In this document: positions 1 through 10,400 of the stretch, in pieces
Layout of the letters: each line of letters opens with the position of its first letter
Numbering within the stretch: the stretch's first letter is position 1
Source of the DNA: Ceratodon purpureus
Lineage: Eukaryota > Streptophyta > Bryopsida > Pseudoditrichales > Ditrichaceae
Length of the DNA stretch: 64,000 nucleotides
Direction: 5' to 3'
Assembly: GCA_014871385.1 (NCBI GenBank)
Contig: CM026426.1
Location: 92,366,426 to 92,430,425, forward strand
The notes under the pieces: generated by a model
Seen by the model: only the letters and a program-made list of their open reading frames with translations
Told to the model about the DNA's origin: nothing
The model's database searches: none
Translations under genes and position numbers: made by a program

Positions 1-1472
1 CTCTCCAATCACGTAACCATTTAAGTCATAGTTCTTCCTCTCTTCCTAAGTCCTCAACCTATTTCATACTATTTCACTTTATTTACTGATTATATATAAT
101 TTCAACATTTTTTTAAAAACGTGCTTTGAGAAACCTAATTCTATAGTCGCACACACATATGGCATTTGCTTAGACAGTGTAGTACTCTTACCTGTTCAGA
201 TAGACAGTCGGTGTCGGATTGTGAGTGCATCTCCCTTGAGCGCGAGTAATTCTTCCCAAACGAAGCTGCGAAAACCTCTACTCTTTGACTATAATTAAAG
301 ACTAATTCTTCCGTCATGGCCTCACGTGCAACTCCACTTACGAGTTATCTCGTCTTCTTGCTCTTGATTCTCAACAGTGGTGTTTGCTATAATCTCTTCC
401 TTCTCCTCCACTATAGAGTCCAGAATGAGTTTACGAATGCCTAGAAAACTTCAAGCTAGAGGCAGACTTGCTCTTCTCCCCTTTCACGGGTGCACTCAAA
501 TGATCACCTTTAACACCTACCTTCTTAAGTGATGCTCTCCTCTTTCTAGCTCTTTTATTCGTAAAGTGAGTGCGACTAGGTTTCCTTCTCTGGTTAGGAG
601 TGACAAAGGGTGGAGTGAGATGGCCCTCCACTCTGCTTCATGTGTCTAACCACATGAAGGACCCTCTCACAAAAAGACTCTCTGGAGAACTTCCTAGCAC
701 CTTAAATACTTATAACTTACAACTAGTTTGATACAACTCTAACTTGATATACAATCTTAACCAGTGACACATTGTCTACCCACTTTATATTCCGAGTACT
801 AATAACAATTCTATAATTGAAGTTAGGTTTGTAATATCACCCTTTAATTATAAAGAATATATCCAAGTACACTATAAATTAAAAGATTGAATCAAGCACT
901 TCAATGCATGCTCCTTTTTATATTCATTGATTTAAATGTAGAATTTAAAAGACGGCTCATTCTAATCTTATAAATACATTCTGACAGATAGAATCTGCTC
1001 CACGATTCAAATTATTGCTATAGAGTCATAAACTATTACCTTACATACTTAGACCTGCAAAAAGTTGCATTCTATTTAGTTGGCGCCGTCTCTCTTAAAT
1101 CATACATTCGTTTTGTAACAAAATGAATCATTACTTAGTCGTCCACGTGGACATTCGAAATTGAATAAAATGATCAACAGCGATGCATCATTCCTCTCAC
1201 TTTGCTCTTGCGGTACCGCTTTGCTAGTGCACTCACTCTTCTCCTCTTTCCGCTAGTACGCTTCACTTGCCTGCGAACATGGGGATGGTCTGTCTGTATG
1301 CCCAAGGCATGAGAATCCCTATTAGGTTCGCGTAGATGACGATGGTCTAGCTACAGTTTCCTCTCTTCCCCTGAGTCTCAGATTCCATTTCCGTGAGGAT
1401 ACTATTAGTATAGAGGAGGACATTTTCGATGACGTTACTGCCGAGGTTACCCACACCCTCGGGCAACTTTCC
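1..1472. other. Unassigned AT-rich flank
   Basis: I see no supportable gene here. Short frames exist on both strands, but none shows a recognisable domain. The stretch may include the 5' flank of the MULE-type transposon that follows. I looked for terminal inverted repeats matching the DNA beyond 4960 and could not find them by eye. Confidence 0.4.
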
Positions 1473-2780
1473 ATGAGAGATGAGAACAATATGTTGCAGT
1501 GGAGACTTTTCCCTGGATCCTATAGAGTGTACGGTCTTAGTGATTCTCTGATGGCTGCATCCACTGAGATCCTCACCCCCCGTCGCTCTTCTACTTGCAC
1601 AATTCAAACTCCCTTACCTCCTGATGTCAAGGTCAAAGTCGAGCCTGGTACTGAGACTTCAGATGTAGAGAAACCTCCTCCTCTGTCCATCATATCTCTC
1701 TCCTCTGATGACGAAGTCAGACCTGTGAAGTTGGTGCCTAAGGTCCACGCTGATGCTCCTCCTTCCAATGTCTCTCCTCCATTGTCCCAGGTCGCAGTTA
1801 GCATTTCCCCACTCCTTCAACAGCTTGCAAAGGCGCGTGGGTCCAAAAACAGTTTGAAGAAGATAGACTATTCCACTATTAGACACGAGAGAGTAGAGTA
1901 CTTGCGTGCGAAGTTTGATGGTCCGGTTCTTTTTGAGTTGCCCCCAACTGCTGCAGGATCCTCTAAGGTCGCCGCCAAGTCAATGCAGGGAATGGACAAA
2001 CGATACGACGGACACTTGTGGACCAAGACCATCACAACAAACATCAATTACGACTTCGCACTGTCTTTTCGAAGTTCCACCTGCGTCGGATGGCTGCGCT
2101 GCAGAAACAAGGAGTGTGAGTTCCTGAAGCGTGTTCCGAAGATCTTTGAGGTTAACGAGACTGAGTTTGAAGGGTGTAACCTCCAAGCTTTTCTTAAGGA
2201 TCAGCCTCCTCCATTTGATTCCACGCTAGTGTGCAAGGTATGTAAAGAACCTCCATCATGTGTAGCTACATGCAAGGCTAAGATTTATTACGTAGTCGGC
2301 AAAGCGAATCAGACTAGAGCATGTATTCACATAGGAACACATGATCATCCAGTGAAAGTTGGAGACTACAGAGACTCTAAAGCAGAGATTAATAGCTTAC
2401 TAGAAGAGCAGGTAGAGATGAACAACAAAGCAACTAGTAGCGCCGTTGTCTTGGAGGCGAGCAAACTCCTCATCGGGAGCTACCTGCTACAGCCCGAGGA
2501 TGCACCATCGAGGAAGCTAACGATGGAGGAGCTGGTTCCTCTTCTGGATCGATGCAAAGACATGGCGTCACCAAACATCCGCAACAAAGTCGCGACATTC
2601 AAAAAAATCACAAGGTACGGAATCATGGAAGGTATCACCAAGCTCCGTGGAAACAGTCTCTCGGCCTTTGTCCAAGAGAATAAGTTTCCTAGTCAGGGAG
2701 CTATGCGTCTCAAAGTCTTTGTCTTCAAGATGTCGGAGGTCGGGCCGGAAAGTGGTGTCGACTTGGTCAGCCGAATGTAA
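1473..2780 (+). pseudogene. MULE transposase, N-terminal part
   Basis: This open stretch of 435 codons starts at the ATG at 1473. The first third is acidic and proline/serine rich and has a run SLSSDDEV like a SUMO-interaction motif. Cysteine pairs follow (CRNKEC near residue 211 and CKVC near residue 256), then a C...HIGTHDHPV pattern typical of the DNA-binding N-terminus of MULE transposases near residues 268-296. It ends at TAA 2778; the next codons in the same frame continue the family wording (AGGDLENAR), so this stop is a nonsense change inside the transposase and not its natural end. A host transcription factor is possible but less likely given what follows. Confidence 0.65.
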
Positions 2781-3360
2781 GCTGGTGGAGATTTGGAGAA
2801 CGCCAGGATCATGTTCGACGATGTCAAACGCGTGAAAGAGTGGTCGACGATGGCCTGCCATGTGTACGACGCCACCTACTGCCGCGTGATGACAATCGCC
2901 AGTTGCGACATGCACTCCGAGGACACGGAGGCCCAGCTCGTCTTCTGGAAAAACCTTAACTTCGTCATGGAGAACAATGGTGTTGCAGCGCCAAACTTCA
3001 AGGGGTTCATGGCCGATAACGCACAAGCGAATTGGAATGCAATGCAAATTCCATACGGCAATGGCAACAAAGAAGACCGAATAGAGGACTAGGAGAGGTT
3101 GTGCTTGTTCCAGTGAACACAAAACATGGTCTATTATACGCAAAAGCACTTTCCCGAAGAACTCTGAGAACAGCACAAGAAGATGTGTAATCAGTACAGG
3201 AAAGCGACTAGCATGGCGGAGGCGGACACTCTGTATCACGCGTTGCGAGCTTGCTGGGTATCCACCGGGGTTGTGGGCGAGAGCGGACTTATCAAGCTCG
3301 ATCAGTGGCTGTCATTCTAGCACTACCGCTTTCGCCAGTGGGGGGAATTTATGTCCACGG
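2781..3360 (+). pseudogene. MULE transposase, catalytic core remnant
   Basis: In the same frame as the upstream block, 2781-3092 reads through a segment containing CHVYDATYCRVMTIASCDMH and FKGFMADNAQANW, the surroundings of the DDE-type catalytic acidic residues of MULE transposases. In-frame stops follow at TAG 3090 and a nearby TGA (family wording ERLCLFQ, then TQ). Around 3304-3350 the wording QWLSF, then HYRFRQWGEFM, marks the end of the core in this family. I infer a dead transposase. Confidence 0.6.
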
Positions 3361-3451
3361 TATAATTTCTCTACTATGTTTTGATTTTTTTTGATACTGG
3401 TTTCCTAGCCCTAACCTACAAAACTCTAATCGGTGAATCTAACGGCACCTG

Positions 3452-4225
3452 TTGTCTAAAATGCAGAAATTTACGGAAGAAGAACTCACAGAGATGCCGA
3501 CCTATAACCTCGCAAAAACAGTTCATAACAAGTGGCTCCAAGCTTCACGAAACAACGAGAACGACTTCTACGTTGCTACCGTGGACGATTTCGTTCGGGC
3601 TTTTCTACAGGTTGTTAACTACTACCAGTTCCTCAAAGGTGACGTATGCGGAACAGGACCATCGAAGAAGGAACAGAGGCTCCGGATGGCGGAACGCAAC
3701 GCGAAGAAATGGGGAAATCCTAAACTACTCAAAGACCCCATGCTCGATATGCCAGGAGCGGATGAGTTCTGCACCCGTCAGCCTATCATGCTTGGAGCGG
3801 AAGTGTTTAGTTCACAGAAGCGAAAAGCCGACGTCCCCATCGGAGCTGACGAGGAGTCTCATTGCCCGGACAAGACAAACTTCTCTCGCCCAAGAGGCCC
3901 AAGACGTGCCGTCAGGGCTCGCCCTATGAAGATGCCCGTCATTGTAGAAGACGACTCTAAACACGACGCCGAGGTAGAAGGTACCCAATCTCCTGCCGAA
4001 GAAGTTGATTCCCCTTTACCTTCACCTGTGAACAAGGGCGGCATTCGTCATGTCAACGCGGTTGAAGAAACGAAGGTCAACGTGAAGGAGTGGCACATTT
4101 CGAGACTTTACAAACTTTCTGCGAAGTGCTGCCGAGCCCAAAGAGCTGAAACGAAAAAGAAGTGCACTGAGAGAATTGTCAGGGGGCCCCATTGCACAGC
4201 TGCCCCGACCTACAGTGCTCTTTAG
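3452..4225 (+). pseudogene. MULE transposase, linker region
   Basis: This 257-codon stretch is in a different frame from the catalytic core. It begins with a segment (YNLAKTVHNKWLQ near residues 17-29, then VDDFVRAFLQVVNYYQFLKG) that I associate with the region after the core in this MULE family, followed by a basic/acidic low-complexity linker with KRKADVP and PRGPRRAVRARP. It shows no enzyme motif of its own. The frame change relative to the core shows at least one indel between 3092 and 3452. Confidence 0.5.
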
Positions 4226-4606
4226 ACTAACAATCGGAGGAACACACTTGAGAAGACAGTGTTCTTCTTCTGCTCCGACGATATTGAGCGCTGCGTCAAA
4301 GGCTCTAAGCGCAAGTGGGTTGCACACTACTCAAAGGACTAGGAATTCCCCTCCATTCCAGAGGTCTGGCCAGTGAAACTAGGTGCTAACCTAAAGCTCA
4401 CTGAGATCCTTGCCCTCGAAGCAGCAGGCTTTCAACTTCCGCCAAAGAAGCTGGTCTCTTCAAGACGCCTCTTCTCCTCTGCCCTGCCCCCTGCAAATCT
4501 CAGCTCGGTGCCAGTCCCTGCAGACGCTGACCGCTACCCAGGCAAGAGAGACGGCAAGATGGTGAAGCGCACTGCCACTCGTCCCAATCCAGCGCAGTGA
4601 CTCTCC

Positions 4607-4960
4607 ATGGGCTCCTCCGAGTCCCTAAAAGCGCGCCTCCGTTCCGTCACCATGATACCTCAGCCGGGCAACGGTTGCATCATTGGGCTGGACTCGAGCG
4701 TCGCTCCACACATCACACGGTACCACATTACCATCAGTTCTTACCCTGGTTGCACTTGCCCAACATTCAAGAAGACGATGACTACGTTCCGAGGCAGGAC
4801 TCAGTTCACGTATTGTAAGCACCTATACTACATACTCTTGAAGGTCTGCAACCGTGATCCCGAAGCCGAGCTTTTCATCCATGCGCCTACCTTTAGCTTC
4901 AACGAGGTCAAGCTACTCCTAGAGAGTGGAATCTTGGGTCACCCCTTGGCAAAGAAGTAG
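4607..4960 (+). pseudogene. MULE transposase, SWIM zinc-finger end
   Basis: The 117-codon stretch contains the SWIM signature CxCx(n)CxH: CTCPTF near residues 49-54 and CKHLYYIL near residues 69-76. SWIM fingers are a standard C-terminal part of MULE and FAR1-like transposases. The tail (FNEVKLLLESGILGHPLAKK) ends at a TAG at 4958. Short frames at 4176-4600 between the linker and this block are probably more of the same protein in shifted frames. Confidence 0.6.
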
Positions 4961-5210
4961 GTAGCACTCCTTGTTTAGAACTGCCATTTCCACAATGGCC
5001 ATTGATCACATAGTGAATGATTTTAGTAATATCCCATGTACTAAGTCAGCAATACAGAAGCTGTATTGACTTTTTCATTATAAAGGCTTTGTCGTTCACA
5101 TTGATTGCATTCTATTTCAAAACATTCTATCTTGAACAAGTGCACTATATACCTCGTATCCCCTCACATCTACCCTTTATTACAGCAACATACACTTGTT
5201 ATTAGATGTC

Positions 5211-5675
5211 CTAATCTTCGAACCTAACACGTTTAGGGTTGCCCACTACACTATCAGCAGGACTGCCAGCCTCTAATTGTACTACAGGACAAACTACATT
5301 CGCGTTCACTTTCGTTCCCACACTTGGCAAGTGTCCTTGGTATGAACGTTTCAGCAATGGCCCACCTCCCCGCCTCCGATTCACTGATTCCTTGGAATAG
5401 GTTTCCCTTGGGATCTTTTCAACCTTGAAGTATGCATGAGGTTGCAAAGGCACATTTGCGTTTGCCTCCAGCACTATGATATCATCCGAATTTTCTGAAC
5501 GTGGAGGGTCAGCTCTTACATCCGATTGTACGTCAACATCCGTTGTCAAAGGACGCCCTTGGCTGTTGGCCATCACCTCTTCTTCGTAGTCCACCGCAAC
5601 ATATGGTTGAAATGGACAAACATCGTCAGCAAGCGAAACAACAATATCTCTGACGTCTTCCATAGCCGCTGTCAC
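5211..5675 (-). CDS. Hypothetical acidic protein, 154 codons
   Basis: I do not recognise this frame. It starts MTAAMEDVRDIVVSLADD and ends PKRVRFED. The middle has an acidic hydrophobic run (SENSDDIIVLE, SUMO-interaction-like), and a short basic stretch RRRGGGP lies near residue 101. It has no membrane segment or catalytic motif. It lies antisense just past the MULE remnant and could be a second frame of that element, a captured host fragment, or chance. There is no visible promoter or neighbour that would settle it. Confidence 0.3.
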   Translation of the reverse strand: MTAAMEDVRDIVVSLADDVCPFQPYVAVDYEEEVMANSQGRPLTTDVDVQSDVRADPPRSENSDDIIVLEANANVPLQPHAYFKVEKIPRETYSKESVNRRRGGGPLLKRSYQGHLPSVGTKVNANVVCPVVQLEAGSPADSVVGNPKRVRFED

Positions 5676-6370
5676 GCACTACGGAAAAGAGCTTCACAAA
5701 ACACCAACACAAAAGAGGAAGAGACATTCCATAATCTTATCTTAAATATCCCTGAAGAAGATGCTTGGCGGCCTTGAAAATCGGCTTTTCATTCATTTAG
5801 AAGTTGTCATCCTCCTAATCTGAATGGAAAAAGATGAGGGTTGAGCAGAAAATGTTAAGAAAATGTTACGATATTAAATGTTACTTGATCCCTCTTAAGA
5901 GCTTCAATACCAATACATTTTAAGCAGTAATTTGCATATAAATGTGAGGGGATAAGCAGAATTAATGTATGCCTGAACTAGTTAGAAGGAGCTGGAGCAT
6001 AGTAATTGGTGCACATAAAAAAATAATTACCAAGAAAAGAGAAAACGAATTACAAATTCAATGAAAATCCTGTAATTAGTCCACGGTTATAGGGTCAACT
6101 AGATTACTAAAATAAGATTATTTCTAAAAGTATATTAAGAATATTCAAATCTTCTAATTTTAAATTTTATAATTAGTAAAAAATTCTATTTTTAGGTTCA
6201 GTCATCCATTTTGTACTCTCTGCTGTCCAAATCTCCGCTCACCGCTCTCCCCTCTCCGCTCACGTACAAGCTACCCCGTAGTAGAAGAACATATAGAGAA
6301 CCTCACATCAGAAAGAGAAGGTAAAACGTCGTAGCTACTATTGGGATGATTACAGGAATCATTAGAAACT
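5676..6370. other. AT-rich spacer beside truncated PPR exon
   Basis: No gene was found. The sequence is AT-rich up to about 6190, then becomes pyrimidine-rich with repeated CGCTC words (6225-6265). Somewhere between about 6300 and 6380 the similarity of the PPR gene to its family ends, so an insertion boundary or an intron boundary lies here. Confidence 0.35.
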
Positions 6371-6379
6371 GCAAACAGG

Positions 6380-6860
6380 AACAATGCATGCCTTCCATGC
6401 GCTGGAAAATATCACAAGCTTGCTGAAACCGACCATGCTGAGCCAATCCAGTTATCATAGATGTCCAGGTAATCAAATCTCGTCTTGGCAGCTTGTCAAA
6501 AACTTCGATAGCATCCTCTATACTCCCACATTTGACATGCATATTTATCATTGCAGTGCTGACATAAAGGTCTGTATCCCACCCAGCTTTCAAAACGCGG
6601 GCGCATAATTCTCTGCCAGTATCTAAAGACTCTGAATCTGCACAAGCATTTAGCATACTCACAAAAGTATGTTTATCGGGTTTCATTCTCTTCTGTATCA
6701 TCCGCTCATATAACGTGAAAGCTTCTTCAAACTGCCCATGATGGACGTATCCACCCAGCAGCAGATTCCACGAATACACATCTCTATTCAGCATTTCATC
6801 AAAAACTTGTTGCGCGGAACCCAATTTTCCACACTTTGCATACATACTAATCAACGAGTT
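6380..6860 (-). pseudogene. PPR protein, exon downstream of Element 1
   Basis: This minus-strand exon encodes about 160 residues of P-L-S type PPR repeats: NSLISMYAKCG, VYSWNLLLGGYVHHGQFEEA, MKPDKHTFVSMLNACADSES, YVSTAMINMHVKCGS and LITWTSMITGLAQHGRFQQA. Such proteins bind organelle RNA one base per repeat, and those ending in a DYW domain edit C to U. Only about five repeats are present; the rest of the array and any E/DYW domain are not visible anywhere to the left. Similarity stops after FQRMEG near 6380, which could be truncation or a GC-AG splice donor (GAAG then GCATGC). The exon's 5' side abuts Element 1 at the GAGTT duplication, and the frame continues directly from the exon at 19324-19418. 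Confidence 0.85.
6856..6860. repeat. Target site duplication of Element 1, left
   Basis: GAGTT lies immediately outside the left LTR and is repeated immediately outside the right LTR (19324-19328). Five-base duplications are typical of LTR retrotransposon integration. Confidence 0.95.
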
Positions 6861-7283
6861 TGGTAAAGGGAGGATTTCCCATAAAACCCTAACCTTCACA
6901 ACCCATCAAAACCCTACAAAAACCCAACTAGCAATGGTGCTGAAACACTCATTCAATGCTGGAAACACTCAAAAGAAGTGGAAAAGTGAGTCAAAACTGT
7001 ATAAAGAGGGTCAAATCTGCCCCAAAATCATGGTACAGTAGCTCATAAAGTCTCCTCAATCTCTCCTAACTCTGAGTGCACTAGTGAGGAATGGCCCAAG
7101 AAACCCTAAAATCTGCCTTAAGAACCAAGCAGAAATCATCCAGTCGGCTACGACAGAGTTCATCCAGTCGGCTGCGACAGAGTTCATCCAGCCGACTGGA
7201 TGACTGTCGGAGCCAGGGATGAAAAACTGCGAAAAAGGCTACTGAAACTGAGGGAGGGAAGATTGAGAAATCTCCGGTTAACA
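6861..7283 (-). repeat. Element 1, 3' LTR
   Basis: 423 bp, identical by eye to 18901-19323. It reads TGGTAAAG...TTAACA on the + strand, which is TGTTAACC...CTTTACCA in element orientation. It contains two head-to-tail copies of a 24-bp unit starting CAGTCGGCT and an inverted partner, forming the hairpin annotated separately. Confidence 0.95.
7163..7200. repeat. 12-bp inverted repeat (hairpin) in LTR
   Basis: TCCAGTCGGCTG at 7163-7174 and CAGCCGACTGGA at 7189-7200 are perfect reverse complements separated by 14 bases. The arms contain the heptamer GTCGGCT/AGCCGAC that recurs through the element. The same structure is at 19203-19240. Confidence 0.9.
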
Positions 7284-7298
7284 TTATCCCCTTTTTCC
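7284..7298 (-). other. Element 1 polypurine tract
   Basis: In element orientation the bases just before the 3' LTR read GGAAAAAGGGGATAA, followed by TGTTAACC. This is the expected place and composition of the polypurine tract that primes plus-strand DNA synthesis in LTR elements. Confidence 0.8.
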
Positions 7299-7467
7299 GG
7301 TAGTTCTGTCCTCAGAACGTAGAGGCAGTGGAAGAGGGAATAAGAAAACACGACCTCGGTGCAGGAAAAATAAAAAGGCCTAAAAAGAAAATTTAAAAGG
7401 GTAGAAAGAATTTAGTCAAGGCGAACTAAGGCTGAGAAGAACAAAAACAGGGTGCTGCCAACGGTCT

Positions 7468-10400
7468 TCAAGCAGTCGGCGATGGCGAAGTCGGCTCTGC
7501 GCAGGTTGGTTCCTCATCCTCCAGCCAAGGCTCAAACGTAGGGTCGCGATCTTCAAAGCGCATCAGCCACCGTTGCTGGCGTTCGTAGTCGGCTCGGTGA
7601 GCAGTGAGAGCCGTAGTAAGATCATACTGCTTAGTAGCAGCATAATCACGAACAACACGACTAAGCTCCCGTGGCGGGAGTGTTAAAGTGGCTAACTCAG
7701 TCCGGAGGCGCTGGTTCTCTATCAGAAGGTGGTCGGCTTGTAACAGTCTGGCGTTGATGCGGTGCTCCAGCTCTAAGCGGCGGGTCGAAGCTGGGGGCTG
7801 TGTGGACTGAGGTGGTTTAGCTGTCAACTCTGACTGTAAAGCTTCGACAGTGTGACGGAGCTCGGAATTCTCCCGTCGTAGGTTATCCCGAGTGGACTCC
7901 GCTGATTGCAGTCGAGTCGTGAGGTCGGCTGCCTGTGAAGTGAGCGCCGTGAGCTGTGACTCGAGCTCAGTGGCTCGAGTAGCGGTCATCTGCCGTGTGG
8001 CTTCAAGCTGACGAGCTGCTGTTCGTGTGCGAACCAGTACCGTAGCCAAAGCATTCAGATTGTTCAACAAAATGTTGAATTCGGGCACTGGGTGAAGACT
8101 CACTCCAAGACTGTCAGGTGAATCATCGGGCGGTCCACCTGAAGGCCCAGTTGCATTGTGTCGAGTGGTTCTGGTTGGTGGCGGTGGTGGTGAAAGAGGT
8201 CGTGGCGGCGGCTGTGTTGGCGGTGCTGCTGACTGCCGCTGGCAGGATGACGACGGGTCGGCTGCGGTGGTAGGTGCTTCGGGCTGTGTGAGCCGACTGA
8301 AGAACGGGTTGGGTCGCCAAACAATGATCGCCCTACTAAGTTGAGGGTGACTCGTGCCTGTTGATACGGGAAGAGTGTTGGGAGCCAGGCCAACTGAAGG
8401 TTCGTCCATAGGCAATTGAGCCGGCGATATGGAGGGCTCTGAAGGAGGCTGGGGCGGCTCGGCCGATGCTGAGGATGTACAGGAGGAGCTGCAAACCATA
8501 ACTGGGACCTGTCGGGTCGGGGCAACTGTTCGGACCGCCACTAATGGAGGTTCAGAATCGGAAGAAGGGACCACATACCGTATGAGAGGTGTGCGGGAGC
8601 GCAGTGGATATCTGCAGGACGGAGATGCACCTGCTGTTAAAGGGTCGGGTGAAGGGAAGACGTCGGGTGTAGTAGTCAGGTCCACTGGTGCACCCGGTTG
8701 CCCGATCCGTCGCAAGCGTTTACTTGGGCGACCGACGTCTGAAGATCCTTCGTGAGAGCGAGCTGAGGTGGGTGTAGTCGGCTGTGGGTCCACAGAGTCT
8801 GTAATAGTGGCTGCGAGTCGATCACCGCTGGTTTGGGCCCGTAGTGCAGAGCCGACTTGAGGGGGGTGGGAAGGAGCGCTGGTAGGAGGGCCTTCGTGGC
8901 TGCCGTCGGCTGTGTCAATGCTGGAAGAAACGTGGCGGGGTTCTATGACCTGTTCCTGCTCAGGAAACCAATATGACAGAATGGCATCCATGACCGGGGC
9001 TCCTCTGAGGCGGCGCTTACCCGGGGCTTGTGAATGGATATACACCAGGTGCCGTCGAAGGTTGGTGAGGACAAACTGGGACCAATCAAATCTCTGATCT
9101 TGAGCCCCAGCGGCCTCGGCAGCGCAGATGTGGTCCATGAGATCGTTGCTGACAAAGAGTAATCTCTGCTTGAAACCGATAGCATCACCAATCGCCTGGG
9201 TTCGTACCTGGTAATCGGGGTGTAGTGCCGTGGCTCTGTTGCCATCGTGCTTCCAGTCTTCTTCTTCTAAGCCGTACTGGCTGTAGCGCAGCTGGTAGCC
9301 CGTAACCTGTTTGCGACCAGTCATGTCCCTACCGGCCTCAAATCCTAGGGCAGCCCGGATGACATAAGTAGTGATCTCCACCGGCTTGCCTCGAACCATA
9401 GAACGGATAGGGCCGCCCAACTCGCTTGCAGGTCGTCTGGTTCCCTTGGTCGGCTGTGTATATTCGAAACCTTCGATAAAATCGAGCAACAACTCTGTTC
9501 GAGGTTCCGGCCACTGAAAGTGATAGAAGACCTCCAGACTAGTCTGGGCCGCCCAGTCCTCATCTCCCATCTCTATCCAGGGTGTCCAGTGTGTGTAGGG
9601 CTCAAAGACGACGTCCCAGCGCCGATTCGTGTTACGGGGGACCTGAATGCGTTTGGGAATGCGTCCATCCACAGGGGTAAGCTTACGCTTAGTACCCCTT
9701 CTCTGATCCTGGCTGGGTGGCGGTGTAGTGGCAGTTGGCGGTGCTGTCACTATTGCTGCAGTAGGGCTTAATGGAGGCTCAGCGTGCTCCTCCATACTCC
9801 TCGGCGTATCCGCGGTTGGCTGAGGCTGGCTCGGGCCAGGCGCCTCCATCGATTCGTGGCTGTCTGGAGTGGGCAAAATGCCACGAGCAAAATATCGCTC
9901 AAGTGTCCCCAATCGGCCGCGTCTCCGTCGTCGATATTGGTGTCGGGGCTTAGCAGGGGCGGGAAAAGCTCGGTCGGGGATGGCGTCGCAGCGAACGGAG
10001 GGAGCCTGGGAACAGTGAGGTGGAAAGTCCAAGAGATCGGACTGGATGCTTCGTGCCTGCGAAGCTGGGGACAGGTCGAAGCCAGGGGCCCAATTCGTAA
10101 CACAAGGGGTGTGTCGATTAAGCGCAGGCTCAACAGAAGTCAAGGAACCAGCAGGGTGCTGAGGTGAACACGAAACCCTAACGCTGTGGTGAAACTGAAA
10201 CTCCGTAGGAGAGTCTGTAGACGCTGGAGGAGGCGGATCGGGGACACGAGCTAGCGCCGAGGTGGCTGCAAACTCGGACTTAACCGCTGCCAATAGACCT
10301 GACCATGAAGATGGAAATACAGACGCAATACCAGGAACCGGCCGGGCAGGCGGGGGTGCAAATTGAAATGAACCAGCAGCAATCGATGGCGAACAAGAAG

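Larger units (their letters stand above)
1473..4960 (+). mobile_element. Decayed MULE-type DNA transposon
   Basis: Four successive blocks on the + strand have the order expected of a Mutator-like transposase: an N-terminal cysteine/histidine region, a catalytic core, a basic linker, and a C-terminal SWIM zinc finger. The blocks lie in more than one frame and are interrupted by stops (for example TAA at 2778 and TAG at 3090), so the element cannot encode one continuous transposase as it stands. Wording such as FMADNAQANW and FRQWGEFM matches a MULE family I remember from seed-free plants. No terminal inverted repeats or target duplication were found, so the outer limits are those of the coding remnants only. 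Confidence 0.7.

Noticed and set aside
1081-1092. TGGCGCCGTC, similar to a tRNA-Asp primer-binding site
   Set aside because: The preceding bases do not end in CA, the match breaks after ten bases, and no retroelement coding sequence follows on the + strand.
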